Shown here piece after piece: positions 46,680-58,445 of a DNA stretch of 64,000 nucleotides. The stretch lies in assembly GCF_030445035.2 (NCBI RefSeq), contig NC_080673.1:175875216-175939215 (forward strand), given 5' to 3'. This stretch comes from Dasypus novemcinctus. Lineage: Eukaryota; Chordata; Mammalia; Cingulata; Dasypodidae. Every line of letters starts with the position of its first letter. Within the stretch, counting starts at the first letter, position 1. The position numbers and the translations under genes are program-made. The notes under the pieces were generated by a model, which was not told the origin of the DNA, did not search any database, and saw only the letters and a program-made list of their open reading frames with translations.

Positions 46680-47640
46680 CTTCTAAAGCTGGAAAAGAAA
46701 ACTTTCAAAGAGATTAACCGAATGGTGATTCTAGAAGTTGATTATGGTTTGAAGAATTTTTAATTCTGACACCACATGAATACTCTGGGCATTCAGTAAA
46801 CAACATAAAAAGATAAATATCTAGTTCCACAGAAGACTTCTATGGATTCATATTAACAAAGATTAATAAGTCTCAAAAGTATGCAAATCTGAAAGTAAAT
46901 CAACTAACTGCCAAGACAAAACTCAACATTAAAAACAAAGGCAATAAAATCCAGACTTTCATGAAAGTAACATTTAGAGCAAAAAAAAATGATTAGTTAT
47001 GAAAGGAAGCATGAAAATGTAATCATGATCAGGAGATAAATCAGTCAGTGGAAACAGGGTCAGAAATGATAGAGGCAGTGGAACTAGGAGACAAATACTT
47101 CAAAACTGCTATGGTAAAAGTGTTCAAGGATTGAAAGAAACCACAAACAAAATGAGGAAACAAATTAGTAGACTTAGTAGAGAATCAGAACGCTTAATAT
47201 TAATGCAACGGAAAATCTAGAGCTAAAAATACAATAACAGAAATGAAAAGTACACTGGCTAGCCTTAGTAGTATGACATATTCAGTAGGAAAAAAAATAG
47301 TAAGCTTAAATACAAGCCAAAAGAATATAAGCAAACTGAACACAGAGAGAAATAAAGGTTGAATCAAGCAAAGACAAAAAGAGCATATCCTCAATGACCT
47401 GTGGAATATGTGGAATAAAATGAAGTTATGGAATACACAATTGGAGTCCTAAAAAGTGATGACGGATATTTGGACAGGAAAATTAACATTTAAAGGCATA
47501 TTTTCTAACAAATCCCAGGCATTATAATCATAACAAAAATATACCTAGAAACATAATAATTACGCATTTGAAAATAAGGATTGAACATCTGGAAAAGCTA
47601 AAGAGAAAAATATAGTGAGAGAAAACAATATGTTATATAA
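46680..47640 (+). mobile_element. HAL1/L1M ORF1-region remnant
   Basis: A-rich sense strand with the blocks 'atcagtcagtggaaacaggg', 'tcagaaatgatagaggcagt', 'aaaatgaggaaacaaattag' and 'aacacagagagaaataaagg', in the order of the 5' UTR/ORF1 region of old L1M or HAL1 elements. No open frame survives. Confidence 0.5.
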
Positions 47641-47689
47641 AGGAAAATGTGAGCCATTTGTTGTAGATAAAAATTCTATTAAATTGTGT

Positions 47690-48060
47690 TGTTGGCAACT
47701 TGTCAATAATTATGTTTAAGTGCCTACAAATGACAGGCACTGTTAAAGGTATTGGAGATTTAACAATAAATAAAACATTCTCTGTTTAGATTAAATATAG
47801 TAAATGACTGTGTTTTACAGATATTGATTAATGCTCTGAGAATATATTTTTTAAAAGATTCTTTGGTAAAAAGAAATCATTCTAAACTAGAGAATTCTAT
47901 TTTATGTTGAGTAATCAGGAAAGTCTTTATAAAAATGCAGTAATTGAGATAAAACCTAAGAAAAGGGGGAAAGAAAAGAAAGAGCAGCTGCCTAGGACTT
48001 TTGGGAATCTCAATAGACTGGGGTGGAAAAGTTGACATTCCCAACCAACTACTAAACAAC
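47690..48060 (-). mobile_element. L2-like fragment, antisense
   Basis: 'tgcctacaaatgacaggcac', then 'ggagatttaacaataaataa', 'aatcaggaaagtctttataa' and 'taattgagataaaacctaag' follow the antisense L2 order. It lies between two HAL1/L1M-like pieces. Confidence 0.45.
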
Positions 48061-50115
48061 CATGATTTGAAGACCATATCTTAGAGAAAAGAGAATGAAA
48101 CAGCAAATTTAATAGTTAAATTTTGTGCACAATTTTTTCTCAGGCCATCTACTGAATTCTAAGTTGTACAAATCATGTTGGATCCCAGAGAAACTAAGTA
48201 GACAGCATATAATAATTGGCTACCTCATATAAAAAAAAGAAATAATTTTACATTCTCACAGTGCTGAAGATAAAACGTTGAATGGAATGTCTGCCAGAGA
48301 AGAGAAATCCTAGTAAACACGTCAGATTTTCATTATTGCTTTTGAAAAGTTTCTTTCAAAGAACAAGAAAAAGCAAGGAAATTAACAGCTAACTCTTTCA
48401 AAGTGATTTTCCTTTAAGATCTATGAAAAGCAGAAGGAATTACTTTATCTTAAAAAAAAAAAACTAGAAAGAAAATGAATGTAGTGCTTCTATAAATGTT
48501 CATACACAATCCATAATATTCAACATAACACTACAATTATATTAAGAGAATGGTCAAAATGAAGTTTAAAAAACAAGAGAAATAGTGTCAGAAAAACCAG
48601 ACAGAAACTTTAAAATATGATGTGGTTACCAATTTTTAAAATAATTATAATTAATATTAGCATGTTCAATAAAAAAGAGGAAAAATGGAGCCTTCTGCTA
48701 GAGCAGGGACTTAACCTTTTAAGTTCCATGGGTCCCTTTGCCAGTCAGATAAAAGCCATGGACCCCTTACTAAATCCACACTATACTGTGTATTGTTTAA
48801 TAAATATATTACAGCTGCACCAACATGAATCCACAAGAATAATGTTTTTTTTTTAAATTTTCAATTCAATCTCACAGACCCCCTGAAATCTTTCCATGGA
48901 CACCTTGGGGTCCATGAACCCCTGGTTAAGAACCCCTGTGCTAGAGAAAGAATAAATGGAAACTATAGAATGGAAAAACATAATAAATGAAATTATTAAC
49001 AAAGCAGATGAATTAAGCAGAAGTTAAACACAGCAGAATATGGCATTGATAAAATTAGAGACTAATTAGTATTAATAATAAAGTGCAACAGAATAAAATA
49101 GAAATCAGAAAAGACCATTGCAGGGATATAGAATACAGGGATAGGAGACCTAATATACCAGCAATTAAAGGCACAGGAAGAAAGGAGTGTGTGAATGTAG
49201 AATACAAATTATAAAGATATTGGATGCAAATTTTCAATAGGAAGAAATACATCAATCCATAGCTTCAAGAATACTACATCCAAACATATCAGAATTAAAC
49301 TGTTATCAAAAGACAAGATAAAAATAAAGATAAAAGTAATAAAAATAGACTGAGAAAAAAGATAATGTATTGAAGAAAGCAGTATTAAGACTGAGAGCTT
49401 GTATTCATATTTAACAAAATAAAGTTAAGTGCCAGGGAAATGATCTCAAGCCATATTTCTGTAATAAGCAAGCATGTTTTAAAAAATAAATGTAAAACAA
49501 AATTTTTCCAATAAATAATATCATACAAATTTTTCATTGACAGACCCATTCTAGGAGAAACTTTTAAAGGGCAATTGTAATGTTAAATAAAAGTATTGAA
49601 GCATGTATACAGGAAAGGATGAAGAATCTAAAAATAAGGATAATATTTTGAGACATTTAAATATATGTGACCTACACTTTTCAAGATTGCCTGTGTCTAA
49701 AAATACAAAGAATGTTGAAGTAATTAAACAAATAGGACAACAAAGTGCAATGTGTGATTATGGATTGACACATGGACCAGGGTTAGACTGGGATATTTTT
49801 CAGATTCTACCAATGTTGTCTTTCATGATTTTAATAACTATAGTGTTATTGTGTAAATCAATGTCCTTGTTTTTAGAAAATATACAAGCACTTAGGAGTA
49901 AAGAAGCATGACATCGCCAACTCCCAAAAGTTTGTGAAAAAACTAACAAACCAGAAACATATATAACCATATATTAAGGGGAGAGCAAATGAGAAAGAAA
50001 ATGGGGCAAAATAGAAATAACTGGGGGATCAAGGGAAAGGGTATATGCAGTTTATTCCTATTCATGCAGCTTTTAGATAAATATGGAATTTTTTCAAAAT
50101 AAAATGTAAAATTTC
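48061..50115 (+). mobile_element. HAL1-like remnant with 3' end
   Basis: ORF1-type sequence (48560-49440, interrupted by the MITE) is followed without recognisable ORF2 by a 3' end: 'atggggcaaaatagaaataa', 'gggaaagggtatatgcag', 'tttcaaaataaaatgtaaaa'. Going from ORF1 straight to the 3' UTR is the HAL1 (half-L1) layout. The 102-codon frame at 49603-49911 has no recognisable domain. The 5' boundary is uncertain. Confidence 0.5.
48704..48938 (+). mobile_element. hAT-type MITE with 8-bp TSD
   Basis: The ends form imperfect inverted repeats (left 'cagggacttaacctttt', right 'ggttaagaacccctg'). The 8-bp TSD TGCTAGAG flanks it exactly (48696-48703 and 48939-48946), diagnostic for hAT DNA transposons. 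The inside carries 'ccatgggtccctttgcc' and its near inverse 'cttggggtccatgaaccc'. At 235 bp it has no transposase and is non-autonomous. The strand is arbitrary. Confidence 0.88.
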
Positions 50116-50199
50116 ATCGGCCACCATCCCCTTAGATTGAATATCTACCATAAATAAAAAAGGAAAGAAGAACATAAAAAATAAAATGAGCACAATTCT

Positions 50200-50457
50200 G
50201 GACCAACATTTCACCTAAGGGTATATACAACGGCCAACAATTATAAGAAAAGTAGATGGACACAGTTACCCACTGGGGAACTCAGTGATATGCTATTATA
50301 GATATGCTATAATGGAAAACAGAATGAAACCAATAGACAGAAACAGAACACTGACAATATAAATTTTTAATGAAGTGGAGTAACTGGAAATTCACAAATT
50401 GCTGATGGGAATATAAATCATTATGAAAGCTTTAGGAAACTCTTTACATACAGTCTC
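50200..50457 (+). mobile_element. Old L1 ORF2 fragment
   Basis: 'aatgaagtggagtaactgga' followed by 'tgctgatgggaatataaatc' and 'ctttaggaaactctttacat' follows the conserved L1 ORF2 C-terminal region in sense. No frame survives. It ends at the LTR insertion. Confidence 0.45.
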
Positions 50458-51125
50458 CATAGCAGTTTGGTATTATTTATGAATTCCAAAAATACATATT
50501 GGATTATATTTGTAAATCGATCTGTTCCTCTGAGTACATTTGATTGTATTGGATGCAGAGGTGTCACTCTTACTTGATTAAATTATTTTTAAGTCTTTGA
50601 TAGGGCCACATCAGTAGGTTGATGAGTCCCCACCACCTTGGCGAGTGTGGAGTCACAGAGAAAATGACAAGACAGAGGAGAAAACTGTAGTTTTGTTCTC
50701 GGATCCCTGGAAGTAAGCACACAGAGAAGCAGATACATGAGGAAAGAGAGAAGTCTCCATTAGACATTGCAGAGACCCCTGGCAAGAGAGATGAGCCATT
50801 TATCTGGTAACTTTCCAGCTGGCATTGTGGGAGAGAAGAGCAACTGAGCCCAGAGAGAACCAAGCCCTGGGAGAGAGAGGAGACTTATCCCAGTGTACAG
50901 CTAATATTGGAAGAAGTGGGAATACAGAGCCTTAAGGGGAAGAGGAAACCTGAACCCTTGCAGCCATCTTTCTCCAACACATGGCAACAGACTTTAGTGA
51001 GGGAAGTAACTTATGCTTTATGGCCTGGTCATTGTAAAGTTCCATCCTAAATAAGTAAATACTCTTTATAAAAGCCAACAGATTTCTGGTATTTTGTGTC
51101 AGCACCCCTTTGGCTAACAAATACA
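50458..51125 (+). mobile_element. LTR of the 13941 family, 5-bp TSD
   Basis: Starts CATAGCAGTTTGGTAT (the expected TG is mutated to CA) and ends AACAAATACA. The perfect TSD GTCTC lies at 50453-50457 and 51126-51130. It shares 'agtaacttatgctttatggc' and 'agccaacagatttctggtat' with 13941-14416 but at 668 bp has about 190 bp more in the middle, made of gag/aga-rich sequence. Confidence 0.87.
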
Positions 51126-51130
51126 GTCTC

Positions 51131-53006
51131 TTATGTAGAATGGTGAATCCATTCCAGTATTTCAATCTCCAATCATTTGGATCACCTCAGCTACAGTATA
51201 ACAGGTCAATCAGGTATCTCAAGCTCAGGCATTGTAGCCCATCTTTTGCCCATTTTTCAGCCAGTTACCTGAAAAAGGGCTGAAACCCTCTTTAACCCTT
51301 TGAACTACAATGGTGAATCCAGAATCTGCTTAGTGGGCACATATCAATAAATTCAACCTGATTTAACTTTATATTCCTTCCACCATTGTCCCATAACTTT
51401 ATTATGCATTCCCACATATATTCTCCTAATTTATGCCTGTATAAATTGGAAAAATCTCGCAGGTCTTTTAGAGTATATTGTACTTCCTCATAGGTCACAC
51501 TTTGTACTTCACCTTTGAGGGCTTGTTGTGATTTTAGTTTAGTTATTGTTCTGGAAGAGAAGAGGGGTGGTGTATTAGTCAGCCAAATGGAGGCTGATGC
51601 AAAATACCAGAAATTGGTTGGTTTCTATAAAGGGTATTTATTTGGGGTAGGAGCCATAAAGCAGAAGTTACTTCCCTCACCAAAGTCTATTTTCATGTGT
51701 TGGAGCAAGATGGCTGCCAAGGGTCTGCAAGGGTTCAGACTTCCTCAGTTCCTCTGGGCTCAGCTCTTATATTTGCTCCACAAGGTCAGCTGTAGACTAT
51801 GAGGCTCTCTAGGCTTTGCTTCTCTCCACAAGGCCAGTTGCAGACTATCAGGTGAATGGCTCTGTCTCTATCTCCAGGGTTCCAGCTTAAGACTTCAGCA
51901 TCAAGCTCCAACATAAAAAGACCTCAACTCTTTCCTTTTCCATGCCTTTTATGTGAGTTCCCACCCACCAAGGGGTGGGGACTCAACACCCTAATGACAT
52001 GACCCTATTCAAAGCCCCAATCATAACTCAATCATGCCTATGTACAGACCAGATCACAAACATTATCCAATATCTATTTTTGAAATTCATTGCTATATCA
52101 AACTGCTACAGGTGGTGAGAGTGGGTAAGGAGAAGAATTAGAAGTATTTAGTAATCTATTTACCTCAGGGCATTCCCTTGCTGTTTCAACTGGTGAGACG
52201 GGAAAAATCTCTTCAACTGGGGGTTGGATGGCAGATGCTTCAGTGCAGGGTGGATGTTAGGTGGTGGTTTCTTCAGGAAAGGAAGGTGATATGAACTCCT
52301 TGGGGCAGGCTAGAAGTTGGGTGACACAGGCTTGATATTGGGTGGTCTCCACAGGGCAGATCATTGTGGGTTTATCTGGCAAAATCTTAGCAGAATTTAG
52401 GATTTCATTGTCTCCACTGATATCAGCAAGCCATATGTTTCCATACCAGTCCTCAGGGTTCCAATCAATCCATTCACTTTAACAGCAGACACTCTGTGAG
52501 GTGGAGATTTCAGTTTCCTTTGCTACTCATATAATGAGACTCTGAGTCTGGCTTTCAGAGATCTCAAATCTGCAGCTGCACTAAACAAGATTCTCTTTCA
52601 GAGTGCACATAGAAAAATGTTCACATCATTCATGCAGTGCTTAAGTTGCAAATTTGAAGTCTTCAGGTCATCCCTTCTATTGTAACTGTATGTAGCATGT
52701 TTAGGAACAGTCAGCTAAAATCATTGTTGCTTTTAGTGCCACAAGACTCTGTTAAGGTGTTAAAAAACCCTCTCACCCAGATCCTTGCCTCATAAGCATG
52801 GAAGTCGTCATATCCAGTGGTGATACTTTTTATATCCCTATTGCCATCTCATGCCATAGACTATCAGTGGCCTCTTGGCTATTGGAAAGAGAGTCATTAG
52901 TGCCCTTGAATCTAATCAGAGCAGAGAGCCAATTACGAAAATCCCAGAACCAATTCATAAATCCCATTTTAAAGATTCTGTTTTTCAAGAACCCCTCCCA
53001 GTACCA
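51131..53006 (-). mobile_element. ERVL/MaLR internal region, gag-like remnant
   Basis: Read on minus from the MLT2-like LTR, it opens with an 18-nt TGGTACTGGG... stretch (53006-52989) at the place of a retroviral primer-binding site. Decayed coding sequence follows down to about 51290. The best surviving frame (51498-51292, minus) contains 'LWDNGGRNIKLNQVEFIDM', a pattern I associate with ERVL-group gag. Stops and frameshifts are frequent and pol is not seen. A minus-strand LTR (51571-52110) inserted into it later. Confidence 0.6.
51571..52110 (-). mobile_element. LTR of the 13941 family, minus strand, 5-bp TSD
   Basis: On plus it starts TGTATTAGTCAGCC and ends AAACTGCTACA. The perfect TSD GGTGG lies at 51566-51570 and 52111-52115. 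Its reverse complement has the same start (TGTAGCAGTTTGATAT) and blocks as 13941-14416, including 'ttggtgggtgggaactcac'. It is 540 bp and splits the ERVL internal remnant. Confidence 0.9.
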
Positions 53007-53443
53007 AGCTTATTAATCAGAGTTCTCTAGGGAAACAGAACCAACAAAAGATATACGTAAATAGTATGAAATTTCATAAAATTGTCTCACATGACAATGG
53101 GGATGCACAAGTCCAAATTTCATAGGGCAGGCTGTAAACCAAGGACTCTGATGAAGGACCTTCATGAGTTACCAGAAGATGCTAGCTGTCTAAAGTAGAA
53201 ATGGGAATTCTCTCGCTGCTGAAATTATTTCCCCTTTTAAGGCCTTCAGTTGATTGGATAAGAAGTCACTTATTGCTGAAGGCAATCTTCTCAGTTGATT
53301 GTAGATATAGTCAGCCATATATGCCATCAACTACGAATGATTAAAATCTGTGAAATGTCCTTGCATTACAATTAGCCCAGTGCTTGCTTGACCAAACAAC
53401 TGGGCAGCATTGGTCCAGTTGATGCATTAGTTTCACCATCACA
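53007..53443 (-). mobile_element. MLT2-like LTR, 5' LTR of the ERVL remnant
   Basis: 'attaatcagagttctctagg', 'gaaacagaaccaacaaaaga', 'aaggccttcagttgattgga' and 'ttgaccaaacaactgggcag' are the antisense order of an MLT2 LTR. Its position directly before the primer-binding-like site makes it the 5' LTR of the minus-strand ERVL remnant. The 3' LTR is not seen. Confidence 0.65.
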
Positions 53444-56400
53444 TACCCCCACTTTGCATTTTTGTTGGTTAGTTTATTTTTGTTGGCTGCTTCATGATAA
53501 TTTCTTTTTTCATTAGAAATAAGGATGGTACACCTTATAATGCAACTTCACAAAAGCAAGTTATTATTTATATAGCAGCTAATACTTATTTCAACATATA
53601 TTTATGAAAAGTAATCTCTTCTTCTTCTTCTATTGTTATTGAGGAACCAGGAGGTTAAGTAGATGAATGCATAAAAAATTGCATTTAATGTTTATTTTAA
53701 AGTTACAATATGGCAAGCAAAGAGCCAAGTATTTTTTTTTTATCTGCCTCCTGAGCCTGTGGATAAAGGTGGTATTTTTTATGAGCATAACCTTGTAACC
53801 AGGGATGAGGGTGAAGCTGAGATGATGGGGGACATCAGAAAATAAGGACAAACTGATGTTAAAATACCCTCATGGATATGGAAATCATTTTTCAAATGGC
53901 AAGGATACCTGAATTTTCATGATTTCTCTGCATAAAAATGTATAGTGTTTATTATGTGGAAAACTAGTTTCATATATTCTTTTAAAAACTAGAGTAAATA
54001 TGTAGGATCTAATTTTTTTTTTTCTGGTAGATACATTAACAGCTAACAAGTTGCAGGGATATTCAGTAGAACACTTAAGTCATAGTCCCACTTAGTTGCA
54101 GAAAGCCTGTTGTTAACAGAGATACTAGTAAAATCTATGATGTAAATTTGGTTGAATAGTTCAAAATTATGGTATTATATTCATCCTGCCTTCCTGTGTG
54201 TTTCAGAAGGAAATACATTTGCAGCACAGCTTGTGAGAAAATATTTATTATTTCAGCCTTATCTGCCAATTGATTGACATATTTTTTATATGACAAGGGG
54301 AAATGGATCCTGAGTGTCTGATATTAAATCCCTCACAGGGTTCCAAAATGTCAGTTGAATCTTAAGCTAAGCCATGTTCCTATGTGAGCTCCATAAAGGA
54401 ATTGCTATACCTGTATATTGATTACCCACCTGTGGGAGAGTGCATTCCACTAGAAAGATAAACATCTTCCCAGGGTTCAATTCTTTGAAAGCAGGTATTT
54501 GTTCAAGTGAAGAAATCTAAAATTAATTTTTAAATGTTTTGAGCAGACCCAAACCCATCGCATGCTTTTCTAACTATTTTGTTACTATTCTGTGTGGTTA
54601 ACCAAAGGAAAATATAATCTGGCTTAGTTTTCCTCACTTTTACTATTCCATCTATCATTTAATATGAAAATATACATGAAGACATCTTAACCTCAAAAAT
54701 AATTGATCTCTTCAACTCTTATTACCTTCATCTCAGCTTTCTGAGACTCAAATTTCCAGGGCCACAGTAACATATATAATATGTACACTCAGAAATTCCA
54801 ATCTGTGGCCGTCATCTCCTATTCTTTCAGTTTACAATCAGATAATTTTTTCTCTCACTACAATTATATTTTGATTTTTCATTGATTCATTGATTTATTA
54901 TAAATTAATTCATTTGAAGAAACCAGATACCTATATTTGATAAGCACTCCAAGTTGTATGTTGAAAATACATTTAGAGTTGGTCAAACTTCATAATCTTA
55001 ACAAGCTTTATGTAATGTGAGTATTTTCCAAGTAACTAAATGTTATGAATAGTAAGATGCTAAAATGATATATTTGCTGTGTACTGTAGGAGCAGAAAGG
55101 AAGGAACAGAAAATTCTGCCTGGAGTGTTTGAGGATAATTTAAAATGATATGAGCTCTGAGTTTAAACTGATATAGGTAAGAGAATCAGGAGGACATTGA
55201 GGACATTTGAGTTTTGGGTTCTATTACACTGCATCTGCAGACATAAAAGTTGAGACTGAAAATGTGCCCTGTGTTTAGATCATAAAGGGACATGTGTCCC
55301 ATGTTTAGGATTAAAAATAACATGGTATATGGCAATCGTTAGTATTTTTCTTTAATTATCATTAATCAGAAGTGGAGTCATATTCAGGAAGGAGATGCAA
55401 ATCAACATTTCTCACTGCCCTTCATATAACCTCATCCAACCTTCAAAAATGTTTTGCAGAAGTGTGAACCATAATACTTAGTGAATGATGGAATAAAGTT
55501 TCAAGTTAGACAGCATAATTATCATGTTGTTAAAACCCATTAATCAAAGTGAGTCTACATCCACCTTCTTGATTATTAAACAATAGAAATATTGAAAGAC
55601 AGCTTCCCAATGAAATGAAAGGAAAAATGATGGTTTCTTCTCCCAAGAAATCATGTACTGGACTTCACTGTCAGTTAAGGCCATGCTGAAAATAGACATT
55701 GTAAGGAAATAATAATGTCAGAAACTTCATTTAAAATTATTAGTGCCATTTATCTGAATGCAAGTGTGGGTGTTTAAACACATATTAATTTATCTTTTGG
55801 ATCTCTCTCCTTATAAATATATGTGTGTTGGGGTGTGTAGTGTGTGTGTGCAGATTATATATATATATATGTACTTAATATATAATATATATATATATTC
55901 TCTCTATATGTGCAATAAAATAAACTCATCTTACTGAATTAAGGTAAATGTGTCTTTTTCCTTAAGACCAAAGGAGAATAAATAATTAAAAATGGTGCTT
56001 GATTTTCTACCTTTGCCATCATAGCTGACATTTTCTAACTGATTAATTCTTAATGGTTATTAGTTTATATTTAAGTACATATATATACTTAAGTACATAT
56101 ATATACATATATATACGGAACTGAAACTTGTTCCGTGTTTTCTAAATACAATGTACATTATGCATCACAACTGTTTAAGAAAATATTTTAAGTACTTATT
56201 TACTTTACAGTATCCTCCTCTAGTTTGCAATATTTGTGAGGTTAAGGCCTTGCATTGACTAGTATTTTATCTGTGGGGTTCAGTTTGATGTACTAGCATA
56301 TATTTAGCATTTGCCAAATAATGACTAAAATAAATTGGAAAAAAAAAATTCAAATATTGGTTCAAGTCCTTTATCAGCTATGTCACCTAATAAATTATCC

Positions 56401-57310
56401 CTGAATATCTCTGGGCTTCGGATGCTCAGGTCATATTTTCAGAGTTTTAGACAGGATGGAAACTAATTTCTCTTTTAAATATATAACCCTTTGATTCAAT
56501 AAACGGCAATTTTGGCATCATATTTCCAAACTTTAGGAACCAAACTAAGTGATATTCCAGTCCTTAATCCTCTCCAGAGGAGAAAAAATGATTAACTGAC
56601 TGGTAAGTTTAGGAGAAGGAACTGGCCATGAGTATAGTTGATGGCCGAGAGGATATGTTCTGCTCTGCTTTCTTAGTCTTGCACTAAAATGACCTGGGCA
56701 GGTTATTTCCCTGTGGGTGAAGGCCCACAATCGACATCTATATACTTCCTGTGATTAAGGAATTAAGTGTGTCTAACTCAAGCCACTTTATCAGCAATGG
56801 AGGTCATATTTTGATTTCCATTTTCCTCATTCTAACTATCTCTAATTTGGTTCTGAGCATTGGAGGGAAAAATAGGAGTGTTTATGAGCTTTAAAATCAT
56901 AAGAATTAAACCATATTTAATTACCTATTGCTTCCTATTTTCAAACTTTTCAGATAAGCAGGAGAATACATTGAATATTTGTGTATGTATGGTTTTATAT
57001 TTACAAGGACATTAAATCATTAATTATGTGCAAAATAAAACTTGTATACTGACAAACTCAATCTGTAACTATTGGGTTTTGGTTAATGTCCAAATTCCTT
57101 CAATGATACAGAGAAGAGAATGTATTATGAAAGTAAGAAAATTTCACAGTGGACATTTGCATATCTTTAAAAAGTTAAGAGTCATAAAGTTTAAACTTTA
57201 GAAAGTCCTCTTTTACAAGAGATGCTCTGTATATCCTTACATACCATATAAAAATACACATTCCTAATTGCTTTATGAAAGCTAAAATAGGAGTGAATTT
57301 TTTTCTTGCA
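53444..57310. other. Unassigned AT-rich sequence with TA-rich runs
   Basis: The longest stretch without a nameable element. It has a TG-rich then (TA)n cluster at about 55820-55905 and a short repeated palindromic run at about 56076-56117. No gene is supported; open frames are at most 71 codons and featureless. Confidence 0.5.
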
Positions 57311-57550
57311 TTTTTGTAAACACAACTTTTATAGGAGTATAATATACATATAGAATACTTAAAGAGAGGTTCATATATCCACATGGAAAATTGCTTGTAT
57401 CATTCCAAGCTGAATATTTTCACATAATCCACATCATGATCTAAACATAGAATATAGTCAGCCTCCCCAGGACTCCCCTTAGCCCAGCTTCCTGTCACTG
57501 ACCCGATAGGGAGCCACTGACTTCTAAAACCATAGATCATTTCTGCTCAG
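57311..57550 (-). mobile_element. Old L1 3' fragment
   Basis: 'ggagtataatatacatatag', 'catggaaaattgcttgtatc', 'cagcctccccaggactcccc' and 'ccgatagggagccactga' follow the antisense 3' region of old L1M elements. It ends where the MLT1 LTR begins. Confidence 0.45.
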
Positions 57551-57975
57551 TGTTATGGGATGAACTGTCTCCTCCCAAAAGATATGTTGAAGTCCTAACC
57601 CAGGGCTCCATGAATATGATCTTATTTGGGAATAGGGTCTTTGAAGATATGATGAGTTAAAATGAGGCCAAACTGGATTAGGGCAGGCCCTGTTTCCAAA
57701 AGGACTGGTGTCCTTGTAAGAAGAGGATATTTGGACACAGAGGCAGACAGAACTGAGAAGAAGGCCATGTGAATAGGGAAAAGGGAGAGACAGAAGTGAT
57801 AAATCTACAATCCAGAAGATAGGAAGGGAGAAGGAAGGATACCCCCTACAGAACTCAGTGGGGGCATGGCCCTATCAAAACCTTGATTTAGGACTTCTGA
57901 CCTCCAGAACTGTGAGACAGTTCATTTCTATTGTTTCAAGATCCCTAGTTGTGTTACTTTTTTATGGAAGACTTG
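57551..57975 (+). mobile_element. MLT1-type MaLR LTR
   Basis: 'tgggatgaactgtctcctcc', 'gatatgttgaagtcctaacc', 'gatcttatttgggaataggg', 'ctggtgtccttgtaagaaga', 'acttctgacctccagaactg' and 'gtttcaag' follow the MLT1 sense order from end to end. This is the clearest MLT1 copy in the window. Confidence 0.82.
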
Positions 57976-57989
57976 GAAACTTATAACCC

Positions 57990-58445
57990 AGTTTTTTTCC
58001 CCTCTCTTAATTTTTTTTTAATGTTACATTAAAAAAAATATAAGAGGTCCCCACATACCTCTCACCCCCCTCACACCACTCCTCCCAAATCAATAACCTC
58101 TTTCATCATCATGGGACTTTCATTGCGTTTGGTGGGTCCATTTTGCAGCACTGCTGCCCCACATGCATAATAGTTTACATTGTAGTTTACACTCTCCCCC
58201 TGTCCACCCAGTGGGCTATGGCAGGGTATATGCTTATAAAATGAAACCAGTGCTCACTTCGGCAGCACATATACTAGAATTGGAAAGATACAGGGAGGAT
58301 TAGCATGGCCCCTGCGCAAGGATGACACGCAAATTCGTGAAGCGTTCCATATTTAAAAAAAAAATAAAAATAAAAATAAAATGAAACCACATGGTGTAGG
58401 GCTAGTCTTTGCACCTGTATCCTTTCTCAATTCACCTGTCAGCTT
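57990..58445 (-). mobile_element. L1 3'-end fragment split by a U6 copy
   Basis: On plus it begins with a poly-T/AT run and 'gttacattaaaaaaaatata', the antisense L1 3' end. It continues with 'catcatcatgggactttcat' and 'gtagtttacactctccccc'. It is interrupted by the U6 retropseudogene (58250-58375) and resumes to about 58445. Confidence 0.65.
58250..58354 (+). pseudogene. RNU6: U6 snRNA retropseudogene
   Basis: All 105 bases align to U6 spliceosomal RNA, from 'gtgctcacttcggcagcaca' to 'gaagcgttccatattt', with about five substitutions from the mammalian consensus as I know it. An A-rich tail (58355-58375) follows. The 14-bp TSD ATAAAATGAAACCA lies at 58236-58249 and 58376-58389. Tail plus TSD mean it was pasted in by L1 machinery from U6 RNA. 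It lacks the upstream TATA/PSE arrangement of active U6 genes (upstream DNA is L1) and a T-run terminator, so it is very probably inactive. Confidence 0.95.

Noticed and set aside
49603-49911. 102-codon frame with a possible membrane segment
   Set aside because: Falls in the HAL1-like remnant with no recognisable domain; retained as a remark only.
58250-58354. Functional U6 snRNA gene
   Set aside because: A-tail, 14-bp TSD and L1 sequence upstream instead of a U6 promoter show a retrocopy.
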